Shown in pieces: positions 32,472 to 41,356 of a stretch of DNA of 64,000 nt. The notes beneath the pieces were generated by a model. That model made no database searches. It was not told the DNA's origin and saw only the letters and a list, made by a program, of their open reading frames with translations. The stretch lies in NCBI GenBank assembly GCA_002170205.2, contig NHFT02000003.1, positions 18,922 through 82,921 of the forward strand, written 5' to 3'. Made by a program: the position numbers and the translations under genes. Every line of letters begins with the position of its first letter. Position 1 is the stretch's first letter. This DNA is from Candidatus Pelagibacter sp. TMED118. GTDB lineage: Bacteria > Pseudomonadota > Alphaproteobacteria > Pelagibacterales > Pelagibacteraceae.

Positions 32472-33375
32472 ATATGTAATTTACTAATAAAGTACCAACT
32501 TGTCCCAAGCTTTGTGGTGAACAATTTTCGGGAATATCATTCTGGGTATGCCAGTGGTTGTAAAATAGATTTGGATAATCAAAATCAATAATATCTATAG
32601 TAGGAATTTTAGCATTTTCCCACAAAGGTATATGATCATCATAAATTTCGTAACCAATAGTGTAGTCAAAGGCGTTTAAAGAAAGGTCGCTTGCTAAATT
32701 CCATAATTCTTTTACTCTGTCTTTATCGATCTGATATGAGAATCTTTCAATTGGTATTTTAAGGTATTTATCACCAACCATATCTACTATAATGCCCGAA
32801 TCCGGTTTATCAATTGGTAAATTTTTTGAAAAATATTCTGATCCCATTGCATATGTAGTTGGCTGGCCAGATATCCCCACATCCTCTGCATCAAAAAAAA
32901 CTAAATCTATACCAATAGGAGGGTTTTCATCGTAAAATATTGTAGCTAGCTCCATCAGTATAGCTGTTCCACTTGCTCCATCATTTGCACCTAAAACAGG
33001 AAGATTTCTATTATTTTCATTGGGATCTTCATCTGAAAAAGCTCTGGTATCCCAATGAGCTCCAATTAAAATTCTCTCATTAGATTCTTTATTAAATTGA
33101 ATAATAAAATTCTTACCACTTCGTTCAATATCAGTAATGTGCTCTAGATAAGTGAAATCTTGAACAATTACTTCGGTAGATAAATTTTTAAGGTACTGTT
33201 CAAGGTATTTGGAAAAATTATTATACCCCTCTGATCCTGGATTTCTTGGTCCATAATTACATTGATCAACTAAATGTTGAAATGCTCTTTCATGATTAAA
33301 ATTAGGAATATTATCTTGTAGATTGTTTTTTGAGCAACTCGCGATGAGCAATAATATTAAAATAAGTTTTATCAT
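32455..33375 (-). CDS. glutaminyl-peptide cyclotransferase / M28 zinc hydrolase lipoprotein
   Basis: This 306-aa lipoprotein (lipobox IAS-Cys14) has an M28-like zinc fold. GAHWDTRAFSDEDP (His107, Asp109), GANDGASGTAILMELA (Asp132), FFDAEDVG (Glu164) and NHWHTQNDIPE (His276) provide zinc and catalytic residues. The motifs DDHIPLW and PTIDIIDFDYP are those of the FCB-group proteins related to animal-type glutaminyl cyclase, which convert N-terminal Gln to pyroglutamate. An aminopeptidase function cannot be excluded by sequence alone. It is encoded immediately downstream of sprA (4-base overlap), and three exported proteins in this window would begin with Gln after signal cleavage. Confidence 0.82.
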   Translation of the reverse strand: MIKLILILLLIASCSKNNLQDNIPNFNHERAFQHLVDQCNYGPRNPGSEGYNNFSKYLEQYLKNLSTEVIVQDFTYLEHITDIERSGKNFIIQFNKESNERILIGAHWDTRAFSDEDPNENNRNLPVLGANDGASGTAILMELATIFYDENPPIGIDLVFFDAEDVGISGQPTTYAMGSEYFSKNLPIDKPDSGIIVDMVGDKYLKIPIERFSYQIDKDRVKELWNLASDLSLNAFDYTIGYEIYDDHIPLWENAKIPTIDIIDFDYPNLFYNHWHTQNDIPENCSPQSLGQVGTLLVNYIYGKSS

Positions 33376-36300
33376 TGTCCTCTAATAGCTACGTTTAAAT
33401 TGAGACCAAAGTCTCTATCAATTCTCCTACCCGTTAACCTTGTATCATTTTCTCTATATTCATAAAATAAACTTCCAGTAATGTCATCAGTTAATGTATA
33501 GGTAATTCTTAATACACTTTTAAGCGAATTTGTAAAATTCTGTTCAACAAAATTAATCTTATCTTTGGATCCCTCTTCTTTTTTCTGAGAATAATCTATA
33601 TTTAATGTGATATTCATATTATTTCTCAAGTTAATATTTCTTTCAGAAAATGGTAGAGAAAATCTTATTCCTTTAGAAAAATTATAAGTAATAGTAGTAA
33701 GGATGCTATTATCCGATATGTAAGTAAGACCATTTGCGACTTCATCAAGAGTGTGGGTTAAATTGCTTCTAATATTTGTTGAAATTCCATTTTTAAATGT
33801 AGTACTAATACCAACCAAAGGATTAAAAGATCTAGTAATTCTAGAAAACTGGATGCTATCATTGAAATCATCTTCAAATGATGAAATTTTCAATAAACTA
33901 ATGGGAGAGATACCATCTTCGTTAAACTTCCAAGATAGATTTTGTTTACCTGAAAAAGCATGCTCTAAGGACATTGAAGTAACTAAAGGTTTAATAAAAT
34001 TGATTTTTTCAAGCCCCCCAACCCTAAGTGACCAATTAGAAAATGGCAAACCTTCAGATAAATAGTCCCCGTATGAAATATAATCTCTACTGATTGATCG
34101 AATATCTATATTATATCCATTAATATTTGAAGAAATACTTTCATTGAATGATATACTTAGTGATGTTTTTGGACTAAATCTAATTCCAGTTCTAGCAGAA
34201 AAAGATTTTTTTATATCATTAGCACCAGTATTTAATCCAACCTCGGATACTGATGATATATCAATATCGTCTTTAAATCCAAGGCGATAACTAAGTGGAA
34301 TATCATCATTAACTCCATTTGAATTTCTAATCATATTATTTGTAATACTAAAAGATATAGGCTCAATTTTTTTAGATTCATTATAAATTCTTTCAAGGGC
34401 AAGGCTATTTTCTAATGTTTTTCTCTTTTTTTGAGATTTATCATTGACGTTTTCTTCCTCATCTACTTTATCTGAAGACTTTACCTCTTCAAGCCCTCTA
34501 GATCTTGTTCTTGGAGATTGATTAGATTGCTTTTTAGAAAGCGGTGTATAGAATGTTTCCATAAGCTCTGTTGGAGAAATTGAAAAATTCATACTTGTAT
34601 TTTTTCTTAAATTTATATTTGCTGCATCAATAATACTATTCGACGGCTTGTTCCATAAATAGTTTGAATTATATGAAAAATTTGGCTTAAACCATTCAAT
34701 CCACTGTGGACTAAAAGTATATGTAAATATCTCAGCTGTATTAGTTAATGCACCGACTTTTAAACTACTAAGAACTTCATCTCTATAATTGGACATATCG
34801 CTTCTTACATTTTTATTATAAGTAATGTTAGTATTATCAAAAACCTTATAGTTAACTGTAAATCTTCGTTCAAGTCCTAAACTAAAATCTTCAATTAGAT
34901 CACTATTACTTCTTGAAATTTTTTCAGTTAGGTTTCTATTTATATTTATTGCGGATGTAAAAGTTGATGGAGTATAAAAAAACTTAGTTTCACTTAATTC
35001 ATCGCCAATAAAAGGTATTTTTTCTGCCCATTTAAATGCTTCGATATAATTATCTGTTGGGAATCTTAAGTTATAATCAACGGTGGTTTTAATTTTACTT
35101 ATATCAACAGACTCCATGATAACATCGGACTTATTTTGTGACGAAAGATTAAAACCTAAGCTTAAGTTATCTAATGAATACTTTATAAAAGGATTTTCAG
35201 ATTTAACCCTTTTTGAAACTTTACCATTTAAATTTAAAGTAGCTGACTTAACTAAAATTGAGTCTGGTGCAGATCCATTAGTTCGAATATCTGTTCCAGG
35301 GAAGAATTTTGGAGAATTATTAATCATGTTATAACTCATATTAACTGGAAAAGCTATTCCCATCTTGCTTGGAAATAGACTCCCTAACTGTAAATTATTA
35401 TTAAAAGTAAAATTCTCAACTGTTTGATTTGATCCAATTCTTTCTTGCAAAATATGGAAATCTGCATCTTTTCTACTATAGGATATGGTGCTTTTGCTAA
35501 AATCGGATAAATTAAATTTTGACTTAAGCCTTACAGCCATACCTGACTCTTTTTTAACTCCACTGAGTCTTAATTCATCCAACCAAACTTCCCCACTAAT
35601 AGGATGGTCTGAATCGTTTTCAATACCAACTATAAAGTATTGTAATCTTGATAAAGAAGGATTTCCTATAATTTCAACATCCTTATAGACTGTATCGTCA
35701 TTTATGAAAGAATATTTCTTATAATTTAAAGAGTCTGTAAATGTATCATTTTCATTTATTAACGATAAGGTTTCTAAAGTCTCATTTTTTAGGTTTGTAA
35801 GCCAATTAAGATCTAAATTGATTTCATTTCTTTTTAACTCTTCATCCCAATTATCATAAACTGGCTTTGAAAGTTTGTAATATTCATCTCCATTACCAAA
35901 CTGAATAAAAAATGTGAGATCTGTATTATTTTCTGTGGCAAAGTCACTATTTCCATAAATGAACATTTTCATTTTATCATACATTAAAAAACTCTGACCT
36001 TTTTTCTTATCCATGGATAAGATTTTTTTTGCTGCACCTTTATATTCTGGGTCAAGGTTATCAAATTTCAAAACTAACGATTGCTCTTTAGATCTTATTT
36101 GGTTGATTTGATCGTACTCTCCAAAAACACCCTTTGGTGGTACGTAATTTGGATTATCCTCGTCGTTAATAACTGAAACTATGAATGTACTATCTTGCGC
36201 AGTATAATTTTCTTGATTTGCTAAAGATGTTCCAAGCTCTTGCCAGGCATTACCAACCAGTTCAATTTTAGCGATTTCAAGTTGTGTTGGTTCTTCAACT

Positions 36301-39300
36301 CCTGAAACTACAAGTCTAACATACTTTATCTCGCTTAGAGTGATATCTTGAATTTTATCAAAATGACTTATAGGAATTCTAACCAATTTCCAGCCTGTTT
36401 CTACACCATTCACCTCAGAAGATCCCGCCACATAAGTGCTATCGTTTAGTGAAATAGTCTTTGTAAAATAATCATTTGTTTTATCAAGAAATCCAGATCT
36501 GTCTAAATCTTCTGTATCTGGATATTTACCACCCGTTTGTATTCTGTCCCCGGTACCGTTATTTTCTGTACCATTTACATTCTCATAGTTTTGACTACCC
36601 TCGACATAGTTCCAATTATCTTTATTAGGGTCTTCCGGATTAACATCAGAAGATGCATTTATTAATTGAGTTTCTCCGATAGCTAATAATTGTGAATAAG
36701 TATTCCCATTGTTATCTAAACAAGTACCAAATCCATCCTCAAATTCATCAAAACACCCATCTAATCCTGTATCTTCATCTTCTTCAAGAAAGCCATTTCC
36801 TAAAGCTAACCCAGCATCTGGAACATCTTCGGTATTTAAAGAGCCATTACCATTATAATCTTCACTTATTTTTCCTAAGTCAATAGTCAAATTTCCAGTA
36901 TCTCCTCTTAGCCAAATTTCAAAAAATCTACTTCTTGTTTGGTCGTAATCACCAACAAACATAGGAGTTATAACACCTGCCCATAATGAATCAGGATCAA
37001 CTGCAGATTGAAATTCTTGAGGCTCGTACTTTAAAACTAGAATGTCAGTTGTTAAATTTTGCGCCCTTTGAGATGTTGATATATTAGGCCAAATATTATT
37101 AGTTAATACCTGCGAATAGGGATTGTACCAATACATCCTTAATCGATTTCTTTGGCTGTATTCCTGGTTGGTTTCATTATCTAAAGGCGCAGATGATATA
37201 TTCCAAAATCTTCTTAAAATTGATGGATTCGTGACCCTTTTTGCACCTTCAAAATCATCTATAAATGCTACGCCATTTTTATCCCCTGTTCTTGCATTAG
37301 ATATTGAATTTGGATTAGGTAAAACTTGTGCTATTTCTCCTTCAATTGAAAAATTAGATATCTTTTCTGCATTTAAAAAATTTAATTGATTAATTTTTGA
37401 AGATAAATTTTCTAAGTCTTTTTCATACCTTCCATTAATATCCCATATAAAATTTTGAATAGGTTCATATCCTACTTCAACTTTTTTGTTAACAATATCT
37501 TGATCATAATAAAGAGCTGTAAGCCCAAGAAAAGAGTTTTCACTAAAATCAATCTGAGCTCTTGATCCAGCCATTATTTTTCTATCAAACGAAACAAGAT
37601 CATGTTTATCATATGTAATATTTAACTCGCTATTTGGATCAATATTCCCTGTTAAAACTATCATTCCTGAAAAATAATCTATTTGATAATCTTGGCCTCT
37701 TTCTAACTTTTCTCCATTTGAAAAGATCTCTTCACTTCCTTCGACCAAAGTAAATCCTAAATTAATTGTTGAAGTGGGATTTGTATAGTTTGCATTAATC
37801 GTAAATCTTGCATCACCTGTATATTCTGTTCTATTTGAGGAAGTATACATTTTACCAGTTTGAAGATATGAGGAAAGTTCTGTATTATTATTTCCGCCAC
37901 TTATTGTTTGCTCAGATACAAATGGAAGTAAAGATGGAAGATGAATTTCTCCAGCTACAAGATTAACAAGATTAGGATTATTAAAATCAATTACCTCATC
38001 TGGAGATGGAGAACCCGACTGGTTAAAATTATCAAGTCCAAAAAGATTTAAAAAGGTGTTTCCGTCTTCTGCTCTGTCGCTTAGCGGTGTAGAAAAATTA
38101 TCTAATATTTGAACTTCTAAGCTCTCAACATCTATATTTGTTGCACCCATTGAATAAACATTTTTAAACATTAAATCCCACACTGGATGGTTTGGATGCG
38201 ATGACTGAGCTTTAATCATTTTTAATCTAAGCGTTGAATTACTTTCATTTATTCCTTCTCCAATTTGAATGATTGTTTCACCTGTGACTCTATCTATTAA
38301 ACTGTAGTGAGCAGCAATAATTTCATTTTGAAGAGTATTTTGCATTCTGATAAATCCAAGATCTTCATTTATAGAATAATGGGTTCCTCTTTCTAGTCTT
38401 ATAAAAGCACCTTCCTTACTTTTATCAGAAAAATTGTTTGGATCACTAGGATCTATATAGGCTGTTCCAGGATCTGCTTTAGGATTATTTGACGCATCAA
38501 TTTTATAAAGCTCGAAATCTGTAACAACTACATTTCCTATTGGATGTAATCCGTTTACCAATGGATAATACGATGGAATATTTAAGCTAAACCCATTTGA
38601 TCCGACGACATCATTTGAACCGTTTCTAAACCATTCGTGAATGAAAAAATATAAATTTTTTCTATAATCATAATCTTGAATTTCATTAACTCTTAATTCT
38701 GAAGTACCTTTATATTTTTGGGATTGTTTTTTTGTTTTTTCAACAGAAGCTATGCTAGTAATATTTACTGGACCAAGCTTGGATAGTGCCTTAACTCCAA
38801 ACAGACCTTGATTTTGACCTGAAAAAGTAACGAATTCTGTTGAAGGTAATGAAAGAGAAATATTTCCCATTTCTAACTTTTGTAAAATATCATCTTCTTT
38901 ACCTTGATAGTCTACGCGAATCGTATTTTCCCAGTCAAAATCTCTTTCTGAGTTTTGATCAAGTGAAACGGTAATATTATCGCCAATCTTACCTTGAACA
39001 TTAAGTTGCTGCTTTTGGTCAAACTTAAAATTCGTTTTTTCTTGTTCTTTATAAGATGACCTTACTAGCTCTTGATCTTGATTAACCAGTTTTCCTGATA
39101 AATTGATATTTCCTTGAACTCTTAAAGAGGCTTGTCCTAATGCGCCAAGGTCTATTGCTGCAATCTGCATAAATTTATCTTTCTTCTTGCTTATGGTAGT
39201 GTCTGAAGAAGAGTAAATAAATGGTTGTGCTAAATTAAATTTTTGATTTGATGAATAAAGGCTTTTAATGTAGTTATCAAAAGATGAAACATACGATAGC

Positions 39301-39542
39301 CCATATGGCCTACTTAAAAAGTTTTCTGATATGGTTATATATTGAAATTCTTTATCAAACGAGACATCATATTGAAAGTATTTTTTATCATATGAAAAAA
39401 TTCCAATTGGATAATTACTTATATTATTTAATGAATAATTAACTTTTTTATTCTTTTTAAAAGGGTCTGAAGAGCTATTTTTTAAGCTTCCATTAGCTAA
39501 AGATATATTAAAACTTATAATTAAAATTAAAAAAAATTTCAT
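33372..39542 (-). CDS. sprA: SprA-type type IX secretion outer-membrane translocon
   Basis: This 2056-aa protein has a signal peptide (1-16) and the hallmarks of SprA, the large outer-membrane beta-barrel that forms the type IX secretion pore. The SprA_N-type segment GKIGDNITVSLDQNSERDFD (about 186-205) is followed by PSTEFVTFSGQNQGLFGVKA. The conserved FIDDFEGAK lies near residue 765, and many Tyr/Asn/Ser-rich beta strands run to the C-terminus. Flavobacterium SprA is about 2400 aa, so this is a shorter version. Asp/Asn-rich calcium-type loops occur near 890 (DYNGNGSLNTED) and 1010 (DLDRSGFLD). Upstream rdgB overlaps its start by 4 bases. PorV, Plug and the gliding motor genes are not in this window. 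Confidence 0.9.
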   Translation of the reverse strand: MKFFLILIISFNISLANGSLKNSSSDPFKKNKKVNYSLNNISNYPIGIFSYDKKYFQYDVSFDKEFQYITISENFLSRPYGLSYVSSFDNYIKSLYSSNQKFNLAQPFIYSSSDTTISKKKDKFMQIAAIDLGALGQASLRVQGNINLSGKLVNQDQELVRSSYKEQEKTNFKFDQKQQLNVQGKIGDNITVSLDQNSERDFDWENTIRVDYQGKEDDILQKLEMGNISLSLPSTEFVTFSGQNQGLFGVKALSKLGPVNITSIASVEKTKKQSQKYKGTSELRVNEIQDYDYRKNLYFFIHEWFRNGSNDVVGSNGFSLNIPSYYPLVNGLHPIGNVVVTDFELYKIDASNNPKADPGTAYIDPSDPNNFSDKSKEGAFIRLERGTHYSINEDLGFIRMQNTLQNEIIAAHYSLIDRVTGETIIQIGEGINESNSTLRLKMIKAQSSHPNHPVWDLMFKNVYSMGATNIDVESLEVQILDNFSTPLSDRAEDGNTFLNLFGLDNFNQSGSPSPDEVIDFNNPNLVNLVAGEIHLPSLLPFVSEQTISGGNNNTELSSYLQTGKMYTSSNRTEYTGDARFTINANYTNPTSTINLGFTLVEGSEEIFSNGEKLERGQDYQIDYFSGMIVLTGNIDPNSELNITYDKHDLVSFDRKIMAGSRAQIDFSENSFLGLTALYYDQDIVNKKVEVGYEPIQNFIWDINGRYEKDLENLSSKINQLNFLNAEKISNFSIEGEIAQVLPNPNSISNARTGDKNGVAFIDDFEGAKRVTNPSILRRFWNISSAPLDNETNQEYSQRNRLRMYWYNPYSQVLTNNIWPNISTSQRAQNLTTDILVLKYEPQEFQSAVDPDSLWAGVITPMFVGDYDQTRSRFFEIWLRGDTGNLTIDLGKISEDYNGNGSLNTEDVPDAGLALGNGFLEEDEDTGLDGCFDEFEDGFGTCLDNNGNTYSQLLAIGETQLINASSDVNPEDPNKDNWNYVEGSQNYENVNGTENNGTGDRIQTGGKYPDTEDLDRSGFLDKTNDYFTKTISLNDSTYVAGSSEVNGVETGWKLVRIPISHFDKIQDITLSEIKYVRLVVSGVEEPTQLEIAKIELVGNAWQELGTSLANQENYTAQDSTFIVSVINDEDNPNYVPPKGVFGEYDQINQIRSKEQSLVLKFDNLDPEYKGAAKKILSMDKKKGQSFLMYDKMKMFIYGNSDFATENNTDLTFFIQFGNGDEYYKLSKPVYDNWDEELKRNEINLDLNWLTNLKNETLETLSLINENDTFTDSLNYKKYSFINDDTVYKDVEIIGNPSLSRLQYFIVGIENDSDHPISGEVWLDELRLSGVKKESGMAVRLKSKFNLSDFSKSTISYSRKDADFHILQERIGSNQTVENFTFNNNLQLGSLFPSKMGIAFPVNMSYNMINNSPKFFPGTDIRTNGSAPDSILVKSATLNLNGKVSKRVKSENPFIKYSLDNLSLGFNLSSQNKSDVIMESVDISKIKTTVDYNLRFPTDNYIEAFKWAEKIPFIGDELSETKFFYTPSTFTSAININRNLTEKISRSNSDLIEDFSLGLERRFTVNYKVFDNTNITYNKNVRSDMSNYRDEVLSSLKVGALTNTAEIFTYTFSPQWIEWFKPNFSYNSNYLWNKPSNSIIDAANINLRKNTSMNFSISPTELMETFYTPLSKKQSNQSPRTRSRGLEEVKSSDKVDEEENVNDKSQKKRKTLENSLALERIYNESKKIEPISFSITNNMIRNSNGVNDDIPLSYRLGFKDDIDISSVSEVGLNTGANDIKKSFSARTGIRFSPKTSLSISFNESISSNINGYNIDIRSISRDYISYGDYLSEGLPFSNWSLRVGGLEKINFIKPLVTSMSLEHAFSGKQNLSWKFNEDGISPISLLKISSFEDDFNDSIQFSRITRSFNPLVGISTTFKNGISTNIRSNLTHTLDEVANGLTYISDNSILTTITYNFSKGIRFSLPFSERNINLRNNMNITLNIDYSQKKEEGSKDKINFVEQNFTNSLKSVLRITYTLTDDITGSLFYEYRENDTRLTGRRIDRDFGLNLNVAIRGQ

Positions 39543-40132
39543 TTATTAAGCTCACTGATCTTAGAAACAAACTTTTTAATTGCTAATCCTCTGTGACTGA
39601 TGTTATTTTTCAATGATGAGTCCATTTGCGCTAATGACTCACCAAATTCACTTGCAAAAAAAATTGGATCATAACCAAATCCGTTACTTCCTTTTTTATT
39701 TTTTAAGATTGATCCCTCTAAAATACCCTCAACATAGAAATCATTAATTCCGTCAACATAGGAAATAACTGTTCTAAACCTTGCAGTACGCATCTTATCT
39801 TCAACGCCATTTAGTTCTTTTAATAACTTATTCATGTTTTGTTTGTATGTAGCATTTTTCCCAGCATACCTCGCTGTGAATAATCCTGGCTCTCCATTTA
39901 AAAAGTCAACTTCTAATATTGTATCGTCAGCTACTGAAGCCAACCCAGTGTGATTGAATGAAGCTTTTGATTTTATAAACGAATTTTCTTGAATAGTTGT
40001 TCCATCTTCAATTATTTCTCCAATTTCAGCAAAATCGCTTAAAGATAATATTGTATCAAAAAATGGTTGAATGTTTGTTGAAATTTCAGATATTTTGTGT
40101 TTATTAGATGAGGCAATAACAATTTTTTTCAT
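39539..40132 (-). CDS. rdgB: RdgB/HAM1 non-canonical purine NTP pyrophosphatase
   Basis: This 197-aa cytosolic house-cleaning enzyme hydrolyses dITP, XTP and similar nucleotides to monophosphates. It begins KIVIASSNKHKISEI (nucleotide loop). Further motifs are VADDTILEVDFLNGEPGLFTARYAG (metal and catalytic Asp), KGSNGFGYDPIFF and NISHRGLAIKKF, all diagnostic of HAM1. In the first motif the family Asp-Ser-Gly-Leu is Asp-Asp-Thr-Ile, a mild change. It is the first gene of the sprA group and overlaps sprA by 4 bases. Confidence 0.94.
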   Translation of the reverse strand: MKKIVIASSNKHKISEISTNIQPFFDTILSLSDFAEIGEIIEDGTTIQENSFIKSKASFNHTGLASVADDTILEVDFLNGEPGLFTARYAGKNATYKQNMNKLLKELNGVEDKMRTARFRTVISYVDGINDFYVEGILEGSILKNKKGSNGFGYDPIFFASEFGESLAQMDSSLKNNISHRGLAIKKFVSKISELNK

Positions 40133-40203
40133 TTCTTAAGCTAATAAATATTTATGTGTTTTTTAAATAACTAATATTGCGTAGTTTTTCACGCATTTTT
40201 GCT

Positions 40204-40276
<73 letters not shown>

Positions 40277-40285
40277 CACACATTT

Positions 40286-40819
40286 ATGAGTTTAAATAGA
40301 AAAAATATAGCACTAGTAGTAATTGCAGTTTTAGTAATTACCTTTTTAGGTTCTTTTTTAAGGCAGCCCAAGATTTATTCATTTTCAAAAGAGCAATTTG
40401 TTCCTAGTGATATGGATACAGTTTTTGAATTTTTTTCAAGACCCGAAAATTTAGAAAAAATTACTCCATCTTCAATGGGATTTAATATTATAACTCCAAA
40501 ACCTGTTGAAATGAAGGATGGTGCAATAATTGATTATACTGTTAAAATTTTAGGGGTGCCAGTTCGCTGGAGAACCATGATTACCAGTTACAAAAAGAAT
40601 GAATATTTTGTTGATGAGCAATTAAAAGGTCCATACAGCTACTGGCATCATAAACATATTTTTAAGGAAGTTGAAGGAGGGGTATTAATTATTGATGAGA
40701 TTACATATGCTCTTCCAATTCAAGCGTTTAGAAAAATTGTCCATCCTTTATTAATAAAACCACAATTAAATCAAATCTTTGACTTTAGATTTCAAATTAT
40801 TAAAGATAAGTTTAATTGA
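40286..40819 (+). CDS. membrane-anchored SRPBCC family protein
   Basis: From ATG 40286 the protein has 177 residues: one N-terminal membrane helix (about 6-25, IALVVIAVLVITFLGSF), then an SRPBCC/START-like domain (EQFVPSDMDTVFEFFSRPENLEKITP to KHIFKEVEGGVLIIDEITY). This fold binds hydrophobic ligands, and the FFSRPENLEKITP motif is typical of the polyketide-cyclase-like group. An upstream in-frame ATG at 40247 lies inside tRNA-Phe and is rejected. Its stop overlaps the start of the next gene (TGATG). A ligand cannot be assigned; it may act in lipid or quinone handling. Confidence 0.75.
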   Translation: MSLNRKNIALVVIAVLVITFLGSFLRQPKIYSFSKEQFVPSDMDTVFEFFSRPENLEKITPSSMGFNIITPKPVEMKDGAIIDYTVKILGVPVRWRTMITSYKKNEYFVDEQLKGPYSYWHHKHIFKEVEGGVLIIDEITYALPIQAFRKIVHPLLIKPQLNQIFDFRFQIIKDKFN

Positions 40820-41355
40820 TGATAAGCTACATTCTTTCTAAGTCTAACATAATGATCAACTATGTAGGTTTTACAGTTGTATGGTTTTCCTGCGTATACA
40901 GTGGCGCAAGTGGTAACCCAATAGTTGCAGTCGTCCCAACTTTTATTTTTCTATTTTTGCACTTTTTAATTGTAACAGATCATTTAAAACAAGAAGTACA
41001 GTTAATATTTATTTCTATTATTTTTGGGCTTTTAGTTGATTCTAGTTTTTCCTTATTTGGTATAGTGCAGTATAACGGAACTTTAGAATTTGCTCCTAAC
41101 TTAGCTCCTTTGTGGATCATTTGTATGTGGGCAGGCTTCACAGCCCAAATTAATCATGCAATGAAATTTTTAATTGGTAAATATTACTTTATTGCTTTTT
41201 ATGGATTGCTTGCTCCTCTAGCATATATAGCTGGAGAAGGAATTGGTGCCGCTGAGGTAACAAATAGCTATTTTGCTTACTTTATAATTAGTCTTGCATG
41301 GTCAATAAGTTTGTTGTCGCTTTTTAAAACATCTGAATATTTGATGAGTAAATAA
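40819..41355 (+). CDS. DUF2878 family membrane protein
   Basis: This integral membrane protein of about 178 aa has five or six hydrophobic helices. YVGFTVVWFSCVYSGASGN near the N-terminus, LLVDSSFSLFGIVQY in the middle and APLWIICMWAGFTAQINHA match the pattern of DUF2878, whose function is unknown but which often neighbours SRPBCC-like or lipid-metabolism genes. ATG 40819 overlaps the SRPBCC stop; TTG 40816 would add one residue. The next gene, the efflux outer-membrane protein, begins one base after its stop, so the pair may be part of the efflux transcript. Confidence 0.72.
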   Translation: MISYILSKSNIMINYVGFTVVWFSCVYSGASGNPIVAVVPTFIFLFLHFLIVTDHLKQEVQLIFISIIFGLLVDSSFSLFGIVQYNGTLEFAPNLAPLWIICMWAGFTAQINHAMKFLIGKYYFIAFYGLLAPLAYIAGEGIGAAEVTNSYFAYFIISLAWSISLLSLFKTSEYLMSK

Positions 41356-41356
41356 A

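Noticed and set aside
36692..36886. Plus-strand open frame inside sprA
   Set aside because: It is a shadow of the acidic, Asp-rich calcium-loop region of SprA read on the other strand, which gives a His/Leu-rich nonsense protein.
40178..40200. Hairpin TGCGT-N8-ACGCA followed by T5 just before tRNA-Phe
   Set aside because: The stem is only 5 bp and the element ends three bases before the mature tRNA. It more likely overlaps the tRNA promoter than serves as a terminator.
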